Shown here: piece by piece, positions 24,683 to 33,203 of the stretch
Numbering within the stretch: position 1 is the stretch's first letter
How the letters are laid out: each line of letters begins with the position of its first letter
Assembly: GCF_000503775.1 (NCBI RefSeq)
Contig: NZ_KI629782.1
Coordinates: 620,001 to 684,000, forward strand
Direction: 5' to 3'
DNA: 64,000 bases
Source of the DNA: Brevibacillus panacihumi W25
Lineage (GTDB): Bacteria > Bacillota > Bacilli > Brevibacillales > Brevibacillaceae
The notes under the pieces: model-generated
What the model was told of the DNA's origin: nothing
Database searches by the model: none
The model's input: the letters and a program-made list of their open reading frames with translations, nothing else
Made by a program: the position numbers and the translations under genes

Positions 24683-25318
24683 TTATTCTGCCAGCAGCTT
24701 CCGGATGATGGGATCTACTTTGTCCAATACTTGCTGCAAATCTCCCTGGTTATGTACGAAATCCACATGATCGCAATTCAATTTGATCACAGGGGTATTG
24801 GGGTGCTGCTTTTCAAATTCCTGCATGAACTCTTCGTAGTCCGCAATCAGATTTTCCATGTATGTGATATCCATATTGCGTTCGATATCGCGGTCACGCA
24901 TGGCGATTCGCTTCATCACCGTATCGATCGAAGCTGTCAAGTAAATGACCAAATGCGCTTGCGGCAGATCCTCCGTCAAAATATCGTAGATCTTCAGATA
25001 CTTGTTCAGATTGTCAGGATCAAGCGTTCGTTTGGAAAAAATCGTATTTTTAAAAATATTGTAGTCGGAAACGACCGAAATGCCCTGCTGCAAATACTTG
25101 GAATGAATATCTTGCAACTGCTTGTACCGATTGCAAAGAAAAAACATTTCCAACTGGAAGCTCCACTCGGAAATATCCTCGTAGAATTTTCCTAAAAACG
25201 GATTTTCATACACAATTTCTTCCAGCAGCTGCAAATCATAGGCCCGGTTCAGTTCCCGTGCGAGAGAGGTTTTTCCAATGCCAATTGGCCCCTCGACGGT
25301 AATCAAAATCGACTTCAT
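24683..25318 (-). CDS. dgk: Deoxyguanosine kinase
   Basis: The 211-residue kinase phosphorylates deoxyguanosine in purine deoxynucleoside salvage. The P-loop is VEGPIGIGKTSLA; WSFQLEMFFLCNRYKQL and VVSDYNIFKNTIFSKRTL match B. subtilis Dgk (about 207 residues), and the LID is MRDRDIERNMD. It differs from Dck in having SDY rather than DRS at the catalytic Glu/Arg region, as expected for Dgk. It starts at ATG 25318 after AAAGGAAG. It is the first gene of the dgk-dck pair. Confidence 0.92.
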   Translation of the reverse strand: MKSILITVEGPIGIGKTSLARELNRAYDLQLLEEIVYENPFLGKFYEDISEWSFQLEMFFLCNRYKQLQDIHSKYLQQGISVVSDYNIFKNTIFSKRTLDPDNLNKYLKIYDILTEDLPQAHLVIYLTASIDTVMKRIAMRDRDIERNMDITYMENLIADYEEFMQEFEKQHPNTPVIKLNCDHVDFVHNQGDLQQVLDKVDPIIRKLLAE

Positions 25319-25457
25319 AGGGGTTGGGTCTTCCTTTCATGAAGATGAGAGCAAATCATATTGTAGCATGTCCGCCGCGGGTTTGTCGAAATGTATCGGT
25401 TCTTGGGAACGGCAAAAACTGCCCGATACCTCGAGCAGCTTGTAAACGCTTTATCAT

Positions 25458-26522
25458 TTACGTAAAGTACTCGACACGAGCCTGTGGAAACAATCTGGAG
25501 ATTTCCTTTTCCAAATGAGCTTGCAGCGCTTTTGCCTTCACGTCAGGATAGACGTATTTTCCTTTCCCGTACTTGCCCCATTTGTATTTTCGTTCCTCTT
25601 CGTTCATTTCCAGCTTAGTCTTGGGATACCGCTGCAATATCAAGCTTTTTGCGATCTTGGTGAAACGGTGCTGAATCAGTTCAAATGTCAAATCCTCCAT
25701 GGCCTCCGGGACAAGCTGTTCGCGCAGCCTCTCCAATAGATCCGTATACCCCTCTTCCCAGCCCTCAAACCAGTACAATGGCGCCAAAATGAACCCCAGC
25801 GGATAGCCTGCTTTCGCCACTTTTCCCGCAGCTTCCAGTCTTTCGCTGAAACTCGAGGTTCCCGGCTCGAAGTTCTTGATCACATAATCTGCGTTCATGC
25901 TGAAGCGAAAGCGCGTATGCCCTTTGTGCCTGGCGTCGAGAAGGGAGTCCACATGGTGGAATTTGGTGACAAAGCGCAGCCTGCCCCACTCCTGCTCCCC
26001 CATAAATTCAATCGCCCGCTTCAAATTGCCGGTGATATGCTCGATGCTGACCGGGTCCGAAGTACAAGCAGCCTCAAAGCGGGTGATTTCTCCCGCCCGC
26101 TCCTCAATGTAGGTTTTCGCCTGCGCGAAGATCTCATCGGTGTTGACGTAGATTCGGATATACGGCCTGGAGCCGACGTTGGTATTCAGATAACAGTAGT
26201 GACAGTGGCCCACACATCCAGTGGCGAGCGGGATGGCGTATTCAGCAGAAGGCTTTGAGGTCTCGAACTTCAAGGTTTTGCGTACCCCGATCACCAGCGT
26301 GCGCTTGGCATTGCGGTATTTCTCCGCATCCGTCTCTCCCGGGATTCCCCGGACCTGGTTGTGGCTGGTCGTCATCTGTATCGGGATTCCTTCCCGCTGA
26401 AAGCGCTGGTACAGCTCTTTCCCCAGCGGATAATCAAGAGCGTGGGGCTCGACAAAGACATAGTCAGGGATAAAAAGACCGGATTTGCTTCTGCCTGGCG
26501 CTTCCTGCACTGTAGTCGCCAT
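25458..26522 (-). CDS. splB: Spore photoproduct lyase
   Basis: The 354-residue radical SAM enzyme reverses 5-thyminyl-5,6-dihydrothymine (spore photoproduct) during germination. The [4Fe-4S] motif is in GCVGHCHYCYLN (CxxxCxxC). The H-atom donor Cys lies in FEAACTSDPVS, and RFRFSMNADYVIKNFEPGT, where homologues carry their substrate-contact residues, follows. The length matches SplB (about 342). It starts at ATG 26522 directly after GGGGGAGAGT. B. subtilis has splA upstream; here a different 69-residue gene occupies that place. It acts together with SASP-coated DNA chemistry. Confidence 0.95.
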   Translation of the reverse strand: MATTVQEAPGRSKSGLFIPDYVFVEPHALDYPLGKELYQRFQREGIPIQMTTSHNQVRGIPGETDAEKYRNAKRTLVIGVRKTLKFETSKPSAEYAIPLATGCVGHCHYCYLNTNVGSRPYIRIYVNTDEIFAQAKTYIEERAGEITRFEAACTSDPVSIEHITGNLKRAIEFMGEQEWGRLRFVTKFHHVDSLLDARHKGHTRFRFSMNADYVIKNFEPGTSSFSERLEAAGKVAKAGYPLGFILAPLYWFEGWEEGYTDLLERLREQLVPEAMEDLTFELIQHRFTKIAKSLILQRYPKTKLEMNEEERKYKWGKYGKGKYVYPDVKAKALQAHLEKEISRLFPQARVEYFT

Positions 26523-26596
26523 ACTCTCCCCCCTTTGCTCTAGTATGTCCCGCTAGCTTCTCGTCCGCGCTGGTGTGTAGATGGCATGGGCTTTTC

Positions 26597-26806
26597 CTAC
26601 ATCGTTTGCTTAAAAAGGTGAAGCCATTTCTTGGCCTGCTCTTGCTGGGAGGACGGGACGCGCAGAGAATAGACATGCCCGTTTCTCTTGGTCCGTTTAG
26701 CGACTACCTTGACCTGAATGCCCTTCAATTCCAAAAATTGCCGACAATCCTGTGCGACCCGGGGCAGGCCGTAGGATTGGTGTATTGTGACCCATCTCGT
26801 CCACAT
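26597..26806 (-). CDS. Hypothetical 69-residue protein upstream of splB
   Basis: ATG 26806 is ten bases after AAGGGTGG, better than the in-frame ATG at 26839, which lies upstream of that site. The product is basic and compact (RQFLELKGIQVKVVAKRTK, YSLRVPSSQQEQAKKWLHL), apparently a small alpha/beta fold of the kind seen in short putative signalling proteins. It does not resemble SplA, the small regulator of the spl operon. It lies 74 bases upstream of splB and is probably transcribed with it. Function unknown. Confidence 0.55.
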   Translation of the reverse strand: MWTRWVTIHQSYGLPRVAQDCRQFLELKGIQVKVVAKRTKRNGHVYSLRVPSSQQEQAKKWLHLFKQTM

Positions 26807-26920
26807 ACAGTCGTTTCCACCCTTTTTCCTGTTTGTCATACAGTAAGCAAAAAAGAAGGAGAAGGTTCGGCAAAACCGTTTTCGCTCTTCGCGAGTCTAA
26901 TGATTGTAGGAGGGGTGAAC

Positions 26921-27433
26921 GTGAATCTGGAACAGCTTGTCCGTGAGGCCCAAAAAGGGGACGATCAGGCTTTTTACCAGCTTATCCTCATGCACAAGGA
27001 GCGGATGTATCGCGTGGCGTATGCCTTTTTGCGCACGGAAACAGATGCATTGGAAGCTATACAGGAAGCGACTTGTCGCGCTTATCTCAAACTGTCTGCG
27101 TTAAAGGAGCCGGCCTATTTTTCAACTTGGCTGACACGGCTTTTGATCCACTTGTGCATAGATGAGCAAAAACGAAGAAAGCGCTGGATTTTGGAAGAGA
27201 CCGACCGGGAGCGCATAGACCCACAGGCAGATCATACAGATGAACGAATCTTGCTGCAGGCTGCCATGGAACGGCTCTCCCCGATTCAGCGACATGTCAT
27301 CATTCTGAAGTATTTTGAAGATCTGACGATACGCGAAATTGCTTCCCTGCTCGACCATCCGGAAGGGACGATCAAAACCTGGCTGCATAAGGCACTCGGC
27401 GCATTGCGTCACGACTTGGGAAAAGGCTGGTGA
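26921..27433 (+). CDS. ECF-type RNA polymerase sigma factor
   Basis: The 170-residue sigma-70 family protein has region 2 (about residues 10-75: MHKERMYRVAYAFLRTETDA, IQEATCRAY) that contacts core polymerase and the -10, and region 4 (about 110-165: LSPIQRHVIILKYFEDLTIR, HPEGTIKTWLHKAL) with the -35-binding helix-turn-helix. GTG 26921 follows AGGAGGGG; the longer upstream frame is not coding. The gene is followed after six bases by a DUF4179 membrane protein, its likely anti-sigma factor. The target regulon and signal (probably envelope stress) are inferred. An autoregulated ECF promoter is expected upstream but I could not define it. Confidence 0.9.
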   Translation: MNLEQLVREAQKGDDQAFYQLILMHKERMYRVAYAFLRTETDALEAIQEATCRAYLKLSALKEPAYFSTWLTRLLIHLCIDEQKRRKRWILEETDRERIDPQADHTDERILLQAAMERLSPIQRHVIILKYFEDLTIREIASLLDHPEGTIKTWLHKALGALRHDLGKGW

Positions 27434-27439
27434 ACGCTC

Positions 27440-28798
27440 ATGCAACATGAAGATAAGTTAGAACAGTCGTTGAATGAGGAAAAAGAACGCATGCAAGCAG
27501 TAATACTGCCTGCTGATCTGGACCATTACATCCGAAAAGGAGTAGACAAAGCAAAGCGATTGCAGGCAAGACGGAAGCGGTGGCAGCGCTACGGGACCAG
27601 CTTGGCTGCTTGTTTATTGGTCGTGGGACTGTTCTTTTCCATCCGCTTGTCTCCGGTTGTCGCTGCCTATGTGAGTCATATCCCGGGGATGGAAAAGCTG
27701 GTGGAGCTGATTCGCGAGGACAAAGGCCTGCAGCGGGCAGCAGAGCATAGGATGGTGCAAAACGTCGGAGAAAGCATCCAGCAAGGAGCCATCCGCTTCA
27801 GTGTGGACGAGGTGCTGATGGATGAACGGCGCATGCTGATTTTTTATACGCTCTCGCAGGATCGCTCCGATCAGGTTCTCTCCTTGCATAAAGTGGAGCT
27901 GCTGGACACTGCGGGGAATCCGTGGGGACTTGGCGGCGCATCGTGGAGTCACAATTTGGAACCGGGACAAACCACGAAAAATCGGATCGATTTTACGTTC
28001 GAAGAAAGAGGGGAAGTGCCGGATTTCTTGCAGCTTCGCGCCACGATATCCATCGACGGCGAAGAACAAGATACTCCGGTAAACGTGGTGTTTGCCATCG
28101 ACAAGACGAAGTTTGTTGTACATCAACCCATCTCCTATGAGGTAAACCAAGAGGTACAAGTCGACAGCCAACGCTTCACGGTCGAAAGCATCACCGCCTA
28201 TCCGACGCAAACAGAGGTAAGGATCCGCTTCGATCCCGCCAATACCAAGCATATTTTTGAATTCGACCAATTGGAGCTGGAAGATGAAAAGGGAGCTACC
28301 TACGCCTTTTGGGGAAATGGCTTGCCTTATTCCCGCGAAGGCGACGATGTGGTCATTTACCATCTGGAGAGCATCTACTTTGCCAAATTCGAACAACTGA
28401 TGCTGCAGGCGAAAGGGATCCGCGCGCTGGATAAGGACAAGCTGACTGTGACGATAGATGCCCGGACAGGCGATTTCACGAAGATACCGGATGAACGCCT
28501 TCGCCTGGACGCCCTGCGCCAACGGGACGATGTCGTGGGAATGGACCTTTCGCTAATCGTAGATGAGATCGACCACTCGCGATATGTGTCTTTGCTTGGC
28601 GAGCTGACAGATGACCTGGGTAATGAATATGACCTGCTGCAAAGCACCTCTTCCAGTGACTATCCATCAAAAAACATACAGCTTTACGGTCATCTGTTTA
28701 AACGGCTCACTTCTCATGGCACCCCTTCGGAATACAGCTTCACGCTTTACAGCTATCCAACTCGGCTTACAGAAGGCTTCGCAATCAAGATCAAATAG
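27440..28798 (+). CDS. DUF4179 membrane protein, probable anti-sigma factor
   Basis: The 452-residue protein has a cytosolic N-terminal region (1-45, charged, helical, presumed sigma-binding), one membrane helix at about 52-70 (GTSLAACLLVVGLFFSI), and a long extracytoplasmic part starting VVAAYVSHIPGMEKLVELIR, the DUF4179 region, followed by beta-rich repeats. DUF4179 proteins encoded directly after ECF sigma factors are taken to be anti-sigma factors. It starts at ATG 27440, six bases after the sigma stop, so expression is coupled. The terminator at 28799-28826 ends the operon. Confidence 0.85.
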   Translation: MQHEDKLEQSLNEEKERMQAVILPADLDHYIRKGVDKAKRLQARRKRWQRYGTSLAACLLVVGLFFSIRLSPVVAAYVSHIPGMEKLVELIREDKGLQRAAEHRMVQNVGESIQQGAIRFSVDEVLMDERRMLIFYTLSQDRSDQVLSLHKVELLDTAGNPWGLGGASWSHNLEPGQTTKNRIDFTFEERGEVPDFLQLRATISIDGEEQDTPVNVVFAIDKTKFVVHQPISYEVNQEVQVDSQRFTVESITAYPTQTEVRIRFDPANTKHIFEFDQLELEDEKGATYAFWGNGLPYSREGDDVVIYHLESIYFAKFEQLMLQAKGIRALDKDKLTVTIDARTGDFTKIPDERLRLDALRQRDDVVGMDLSLIVDEIDHSRYVSLLGELTDDLGNEYDLLQSTSSSDYPSKNIQLYGHLFKRLTSHGTPSEYSFTLYSYPTRLTEGFAIKIK

Positions 28799-28826
28799 AA
28801 AAGGCCCGGCTTCGCGCCGGGCTTTT
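28799..28826. terminator. Bidirectional intrinsic terminator
   Basis: AAAAGGCCCGGC...GCCGGGCTTTT directly after the DUF4179 gene stop and before the thiD stop on the other strand. Confidence 0.9.
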
Positions 28827-28838
28827 CACGTTCTTCCT

Positions 28839-29633
28839 TTATTCGATAACAGCCCAGTGATTGGTTGGACCGTGGCCCCCGCCCAGTTCAGGTGCTGTCT
28901 TAATCGCTTCGAAAATAAAGCGGTTCGCCTTCTCCACCGCCTCAATCAGCGGCGTGCCTTTGGCCAGTTCTGCGGTCAATGCAGCCGAGAACGTACAACC
29001 CGTCCCATGCGTGTGCCGGGTCTGGATGCGCTCGTGGACGATCTCGTGAAAAGCTTGTCCATCGTACAGGATGTCCCGCACTTCGTCGCCTTCCAGATGC
29101 CCGCCCTTCATCATGACGTTGCGCACGCCCAACGCGTGAATCGCCTTGGCCGCTTCGCGCATCTGCTCCGCATTGCGAATCTGCATACCCGTCAAGCACT
29201 CCGCTTCCGGTACATTCGGAGTAACAACCTCCGCGAGAGGCAGCAAACCTTTGGTCAGTGCTTCAATCGCATCATCCTGGAGCAGCTTTGCCCCGCCCTT
29301 TGCGATCATGACAGGGTCCACAACCAATTTCAGTTTGTTGTACGGACGCAGTTCATCCGCCACAGCCCTGATGATCGCCGCATCGAAGAGCATCCCCGTC
29401 TTGGCCGCATCCGCTCCGATATCGCGGAGCACCTCATGGATTTGCTGGGCAACAGCTTCTGTCGTCATGGGATATACCCCAAACACCCCGAGGGTGCTTT
29501 GAACCGTAATCGCGGTGATCGCACTCATTCCGTATGCGCCGAACTGATGAAAGGTTTTGAGATCCGCCTGAATCCCGGCGCCGCCTCCACTATCTGAGCC
29601 TGCTATCGTTAAAGCTCTGGCTACCTGTTTCAT
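28839..29633 (-). CDS. thiD: Hydroxymethylpyrimidine/phosphomethylpyrimidine kinase
   Basis: The 264-residue ribokinase-fold enzyme phosphorylates HMP and HMP-P in thiamine synthesis; Bacillus homologues may also act on pyridoxine (PdxK). Motifs are TIAGSDSGGGAGIQADLKTF at the N-terminus, VDPVMIAKGG, the anion-hole/catalytic region HTHGTGCTFSAAL with the active Asp position replaced by Cys (GTGC, the ThiD/PdxK-like CCRK type), and GGGHGPTNH at the C-terminus. ATG 29633 follows GGTGGAGGATAAC. No TPP riboswitch is recognisable in the 5' region. It is a single gene. Confidence 0.92.
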   Translation of the reverse strand: MKQVARALTIAGSDSGGGAGIQADLKTFHQFGAYGMSAITAITVQSTLGVFGVYPMTTEAVAQQIHEVLRDIGADAAKTGMLFDAAIIRAVADELRPYNKLKLVVDPVMIAKGGAKLLQDDAIEALTKGLLPLAEVVTPNVPEAECLTGMQIRNAEQMREAAKAIHALGVRNVMMKGGHLEGDEVRDILYDGQAFHEIVHERIQTRHTHGTGCTFSAALTAELAKGTPLIEAVEKANRFIFEAIKTAPELGGGHGPTNHWAVIE

Positions 29634-29746
29634 GTTATCCTCCACCACCCATCTCGCTATTCTCTGATCTTATCTGAGTATATCATCGAAAGCTACAGTT
29701 CGGTATACTAGTCTTGATTGCCATCGGACAAGGAAGGAAGAAAGCA

Positions 29747-30553
29747 ATGACTTACCGCACCCTTTACTGGTTGACCGCCCTGCTCCCTCCGATCATCATC
29801 GGAGGTTTTGAATTCATCCGCCATGACTTCCTGCTGCCCTATCTCTCCATGGAGGACGGCAATGTATACATCACGATCCTCACGTTGGTACTCTCTTTTC
29901 TATTCGCCAACTGGATGTTCCGTACGATTGAGAGGATGAATGCTCGCCTTGTCGAGGAGCAGGCACGTCGCGCTGTCTACGAGGAACGGGAGCGGTTGGC
30001 CCGCGAACTGCATGACGGCATCGCGCAGTCTCTCTTTTTTCTCAACGTCAAACTGAAGCAAGGACATTTGGACGATGCGCGCATTGCCGTGTCGGCGATT
30101 GACAATCACGTCAGACAAGCCATTTTCAATCTGCGCTCGCTCCCGGAGGAAGGCAGTCTGGAGCAGCGTCTGGAAAACTGGCTGGCCCAGTGGAGTGCTC
30201 TCTCTGGCGTAGATATCGTACATGAGATACAGGTTAGCGACAATTTTTTCTCACCTGCCCAGGAGGTCCAGGTGTTTGGCATCATCCAGGAGGCATTTGC
30301 CAACATTCGCAAGCATTCGCAAGCCCGCCATGCCTGGATTTCGCTGGTTACGCAAGATTCACGCAGCTGGATGCTGACGATCGAAGATGACGGCATCGGG
30401 ATCTCGCCTGATTCAAAAAGGTCCAAAAAATACGGACTGTCCATGATGCGTGAACGCGCCCGGCAGTTGGACGCCATTTTGGAAATCAAACAGCGGGAAG
30501 GCGGCGGAACGTTGATCAGCCTGATCTCTCAAAAAGGAGGTGAAAACAGATGA
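29747..30553 (+). CDS. NarL-type sensor histidine kinase
   Basis: The 268-residue membrane kinase has two membrane helices (about 5-23 and 40-58) with a very short external loop, as in intramembrane-sensing kinases. The dimerisation/phosphoacceptor helix RERLARELHDGIAQSLFFL has His89 (HisKA_3 class). HATPase N box is FGIIQEAFANIRKHSQA and the G boxes are EDDGIGI and YGLSMMRERA. ATG 29747 follows AAGGAAGGAAG. It overlaps the response regulator start by four bases (ATGA), so the two are translationally coupled. The signal is unknown; the architecture suggests envelope or antibiotic stress. Confidence 0.92.
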   Translation: MTYRTLYWLTALLPPIIIGGFEFIRHDFLLPYLSMEDGNVYITILTLVLSFLFANWMFRTIERMNARLVEEQARRAVYEERERLARELHDGIAQSLFFLNVKLKQGHLDDARIAVSAIDNHVRQAIFNLRSLPEEGSLEQRLENWLAQWSALSGVDIVHEIQVSDNFFSPAQEVQVFGIIQEAFANIRKHSQARHAWISLVTQDSRSWMLTIEDDGIGISPDSKRSKKYGLSMMRERARQLDAILEIKQREGGGTLISLISQKGGENR

Positions 30554-31197
30554 ACCCCTATCGAGTCATTATCGCTGACGATCACTCCATGGCGCGGTTG
30601 GCGATTCGCAGTTTGCTTGACCCGGACCCTTCGTTTGAGGTGGTAGGAGAAGCTGTCAACGGGGAAGAAGCTTTTCAGCTTTGCGGCGAACTGCAGCCTG
30701 ATCTCGTCCTGATGGATATCAATATGCCCAAATGGAGCGGGCTGGAAGCGACACGCGAAGTCAAAAAAGCCTACCCTCACATTAAAGTCGTCATTCTCAG
30801 CATCTCCGATGATGTCGGCGACTTGATCACGGCGATCCAGTTCGGCGCTCAGGGCTACCTCCTGAAAAACCTCGAGCCAGACGACTGGATCAACTATCTG
30901 CATGCACTATTGTGCGAAGACAGTCTCCCCTCGCGCGAGATGGCGACCCGACTGTTTCATCATTTTCGCCAGGAAGAGCTGGGAGACGAGCTGAAGCCTG
31001 ATGTGCTGACACCGCGTGAACGCGAGATTGTCATGTATGTCGGGGCTGGCAAGACAAACCGGGAGATCAGCGATGCACTGGTCATTGCCGAGAACACGGT
31101 AAAAAATCACATCAAAAATATTTTAGACAAGCTGCAACTGGCGAACCGTGTGCAACTGGCCGCATATGCCGTACGCCATCACTTGTTAAAAAAATAA
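30550..31197 (+). CDS. NarL/LuxR-family response regulator
   Basis: The 215-residue protein has a receiver domain (1-120) with acidic pocket Asp10/Asp11, phosphoacceptor Asp56 (LVLMDINMPKWSG) and the conserved Lys in YLLKNLEPDDW, then a LuxR-type helix-turn-helix (about 150-210: LTPREREIVMYVGAGKTNRE, AENTVKNHIKNILDKL). It is the partner of the overlapping histidine kinase gene. Its stop is followed at once by AAAAAAGAGCG, the left half of a terminator now split by the insertion sequence, so its 3' mRNA end has probably changed. Confidence 0.93.
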   Translation: MNPYRVIIADDHSMARLAIRSLLDPDPSFEVVGEAVNGEEAFQLCGELQPDLVLMDINMPKWSGLEATREVKKAYPHIKVVILSISDDVGDLITAIQFGAQGYLLKNLEPDDWINYLHALLCEDSLPSREMATRLFHHFRQEELGDELKPDVLTPREREIVMYVGAGKTNREISDALVIAENTVKNHIKNILDKLQLANRVQLAAYAVRHHLLKK

Positions 31198-31206
31198 AAA
31201 AGAGCG
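31196..31206. terminator. Left arm of a terminator split by the insertion sequence
   Basis: AAAAAAGAGCG here is the exact reverse complement of CGCTCTTTTTT at 33193-33203 on the far side of the element. Together they would form a bidirectional terminator for the convergent response regulator and ycgQ genes. Confidence 0.75.
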
Positions 31207-31248
31207 CCCTGAGGAGAGCCCTGCAAAAGTCCACCTACTATCTGTAAA

Positions 31249-31557
31249 CTGAATCCCCAGTGCTTTTAGGTACTGGGGATTCATGTGTCGTGAATGTAGC
31301 TGTAGTGGGGAGAAGCATGTTTCCGATCTGCGCTACGGTCTACGTCCCGCAAGGGAGTTAAACTGTCCGCTCCACAGCGATCCCGGGGGAAGCGCAAAAC
31401 GGCGCGCAGCTCCGGAGTTTATTCATAGGTTGCGCTTTCGTTTCCCCGGGCTTCGCTGTTCCGCTAGGCTGGACTCCGCCAATCGCTCCGCCTGGAAACA
31501 TGCTTCTCCTCCCCAACCGTAGAGTTTTCAACCAGTACCCCCTTTGGCACTGGGTTT
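31249..31557. repeat. About 300-bp imperfect palindrome in IS leader
   Basis: Nested inverted repeats share one centre. The outermost are CCCAGTGC...GGTACTGG at 31255-31277 against 31534-31557; then GTGGGGAGAAGCATGTTTCC (31305-31324) against GGAAACATGCTTCTCCTCCCCAAC (31494-31517); then CAGCGATCCCGGGGG against CCCCGGGCTTCGCTG. The outer segments are themselves small hairpins. The region lacks coding potential and lies between the left IS end and the transposase start. Confidence 0.75.
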
Positions 31558-31595
31558 TGTTGTACAATGAAAAGAAAACGAAAGAGTTGGAACCA

Positions 31596-33083
31596 TTGCT
31601 ACAGCCCTCTAAACAAATGACGGCATCTTTCCATGCCGAATTATACAAACTGATTCCCGAGGATCACCCATTACGAAAAATCAATGAAATCGTAGATTTC
31701 ACGTTTATTCATGACTTAGTTCGTTCCTCTTATTGTGAGCATTACGGAAGACCTGCTAACGAACCAGAACTCCTGTTTCGTTTGCTGTTTTTACAAGTTC
31801 TCTACAATCTTTCGGATGAACGCATCATTCAGGAAACGCAGGTAAACCTCGCTTACAAGTGGTTTTTAGGTGTAAATCCGGAGGATAACCTTCCTGACCC
31901 CTCCCAACTGTCTCGCTTTCGTAATCATCGATTAGGAGCAGGAGCCGTGGATGAGGTGCTCATATCAGTTGTGCGTCAGTGCATTGAAAAAGGTCTTGTG
32001 AAGTCAAAGACGATCATCATGGACTCCACCCATACACTGGCAGCTTCGCAAAAACAAAAGCCACTTGAAGTACTTCGAGATGCGGCGAAGCGCCTGTTCC
32101 GTGTTGTGGTGAAAAAGCATCCCAAGCTTGAGAAGAAACTCCCGAAGTTACCGGGGTTGAGGAAAGAAGATCAAGAGGATGCCGAGAAGATCATGCTTCA
32201 GTACCTGGCTAATCTTGGGGAAACTGTTGAGTTGTTGTTGCCGGATCATGAAGGTTCCATCTCGGAGAAAGTTCGAATCGCCAAGGCCATCGTGGAAGAC
32301 GAGCGTCTCCTTGCCAATAAAGGCATTATGTCGGCCATTGATCCGGATGCACGCTTTGGATGGAAGAGCAATACAAAATCCTTTTTTGGCTACAAAGAAC
32401 ATATCGCCATGACAGAAGAAGAGATCATTACGGCTGTGGAAGTTACTGAAGGAAGTTCGGATGACGGCAAACAATTCAAAGAACTTTTGAATCAAACCTT
32501 GGACGCAGGTATAGAAGTACATGAAGTGATTGCTGACACTGCATATTCGGGTAAAGATAATTTGGAAGAGATGAAAAGTAAGCAGATTCAACCCGTCGTA
32601 CCACTTAACCCGATCGTACATAACGGAGGGCTTAGACAAGAAGGTTTTGAATACAACAAGGATGCAGACTTTGTTATTTGTCCGGCAGGACAACACAGTA
32701 TTCGAAAAGCTGTCCAAGGAAGCAAGCAAAGTGGCAATAGTCGTTCTCTTGTTTTCTATTTCGATACCGAGAAATGCAAGGCGTGCCCGCTTAAGGAAGG
32801 ATGCTTCAAGCCAGGAGCGAAGAGCAAAACCTATTCCATTCGGATTGTGGCGGAACATTACCAAGAGCAAATCGAGTTTGAGAAAAGCGATACGTTCAAG
32901 GAACGTATTTGTCGCAGACCGATTATTGAACATAAAAATGCGGAACTAAAAAGGTATCATGGGATGACCAAGGCTAAGTACCGTGGTCTCTTTCGCATGC
33001 GAATACAGGCAATACTTACGACTTTCGTCGTAAATGTAAAACGGATGATAAAATTAACAGAGAAAATGCAGTCCGCCTCCTGA
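31596..33083 (+). CDS. IS1182-family transposase
   Basis: About 495 residues, a DDE transposase. Family hallmarks are the N-terminal block ELYKLIPEDHPLRKINEIVD, the LLFLQVLYNLSDERII / WFLG region, catalytic Asp in IIMDSTHTLAA, the second Asp in VIADTAYSGKDNLEEM, the Cys-rich CKACPLKEGCF insertion, and the final RPIIEHKNAELKRYHGM containing the Glu. The start is uncertain: TTG 31596 has GAAAGAG at nine bases, TTG 31587 and ATG 31617 are alternatives, and the frame open from 31500 extends into the palindromic leader. The intact frame suggests it is functional. Confidence 0.9.
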   Translation: MLQPSKQMTASFHAELYKLIPEDHPLRKINEIVDFTFIHDLVRSSYCEHYGRPANEPELLFRLLFLQVLYNLSDERIIQETQVNLAYKWFLGVNPEDNLPDPSQLSRFRNHRLGAGAVDEVLISVVRQCIEKGLVKSKTIIMDSTHTLAASQKQKPLEVLRDAAKRLFRVVVKKHPKLEKKLPKLPGLRKEDQEDAEKIMLQYLANLGETVELLLPDHEGSISEKVRIAKAIVEDERLLANKGIMSAIDPDARFGWKSNTKSFFGYKEHIAMTEEEIITAVEVTEGSSDDGKQFKELLNQTLDAGIEVHEVIADTAYSGKDNLEEMKSKQIQPVVPLNPIVHNGGLRQEGFEYNKDADFVICPAGQHSIRKAVQGSKQSGNSRSLVFYFDTEKCKACPLKEGCFKPGAKSKTYSIRIVAEHYQEQIEFEKSDTFKERICRRPIIEHKNAELKRYHGMTKAKYRGLFRMRIQAILTTFVVNVKRMIKLTEKMQSAS

Positions 33084-33192
33084 GGGAGATTGAACTGCAT
33101 TTTTTCGTTATTGCCCTCTTTTTTACACAATTCAATGGGGTTACTCGAGTTGCAAGCTCCAACAAGGGGATTTTGCAGGGCTCTCCCTTAGA

Positions 33193-33203
33193 CGCTCTTT
33201 TTT
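33193..33203. terminator. Right arm of the terminator split by the insertion sequence
   Basis: CGCTCTTTTTT, the partner of 31196-31206. Confidence 0.75.

Larger units (their letters stand above)
31213..33186 (+). mobile_element. IS1182-family insertion sequence
   Basis: A 1974-bp element bounded by 16-bp perfect terminal inverted repeats GGAGAGCCCTGCAAAA (31213-31228) and TTTTGCAGGGCTCTCC (33171-33186). It contains one transposase gene and an unusually long palindromic leader. Base composition of the transposase gene (AT-richer, for example many AAA/GAA/TTT codons) differs from neighbours. The flanks CCCTGA and CTTAGA do not give a convincing target duplication. It sits in the loop of an old terminator, so no coding gene was interrupted. 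The transposase frame is intact and the element is potentially active. Confidence 0.92.

Noticed and set aside
25389..25425. Inverted repeat GTATCGG...CCGATAC after splB
   Set aside because: The stem is only seven base pairs with a large loop and no T tract directly behind it, so it is not recorded as a terminator.
29634..29746. Possible TPP riboswitch in front of thiD
   Set aside because: The short region lacks the conserved CTGAGA and related thi-box elements.
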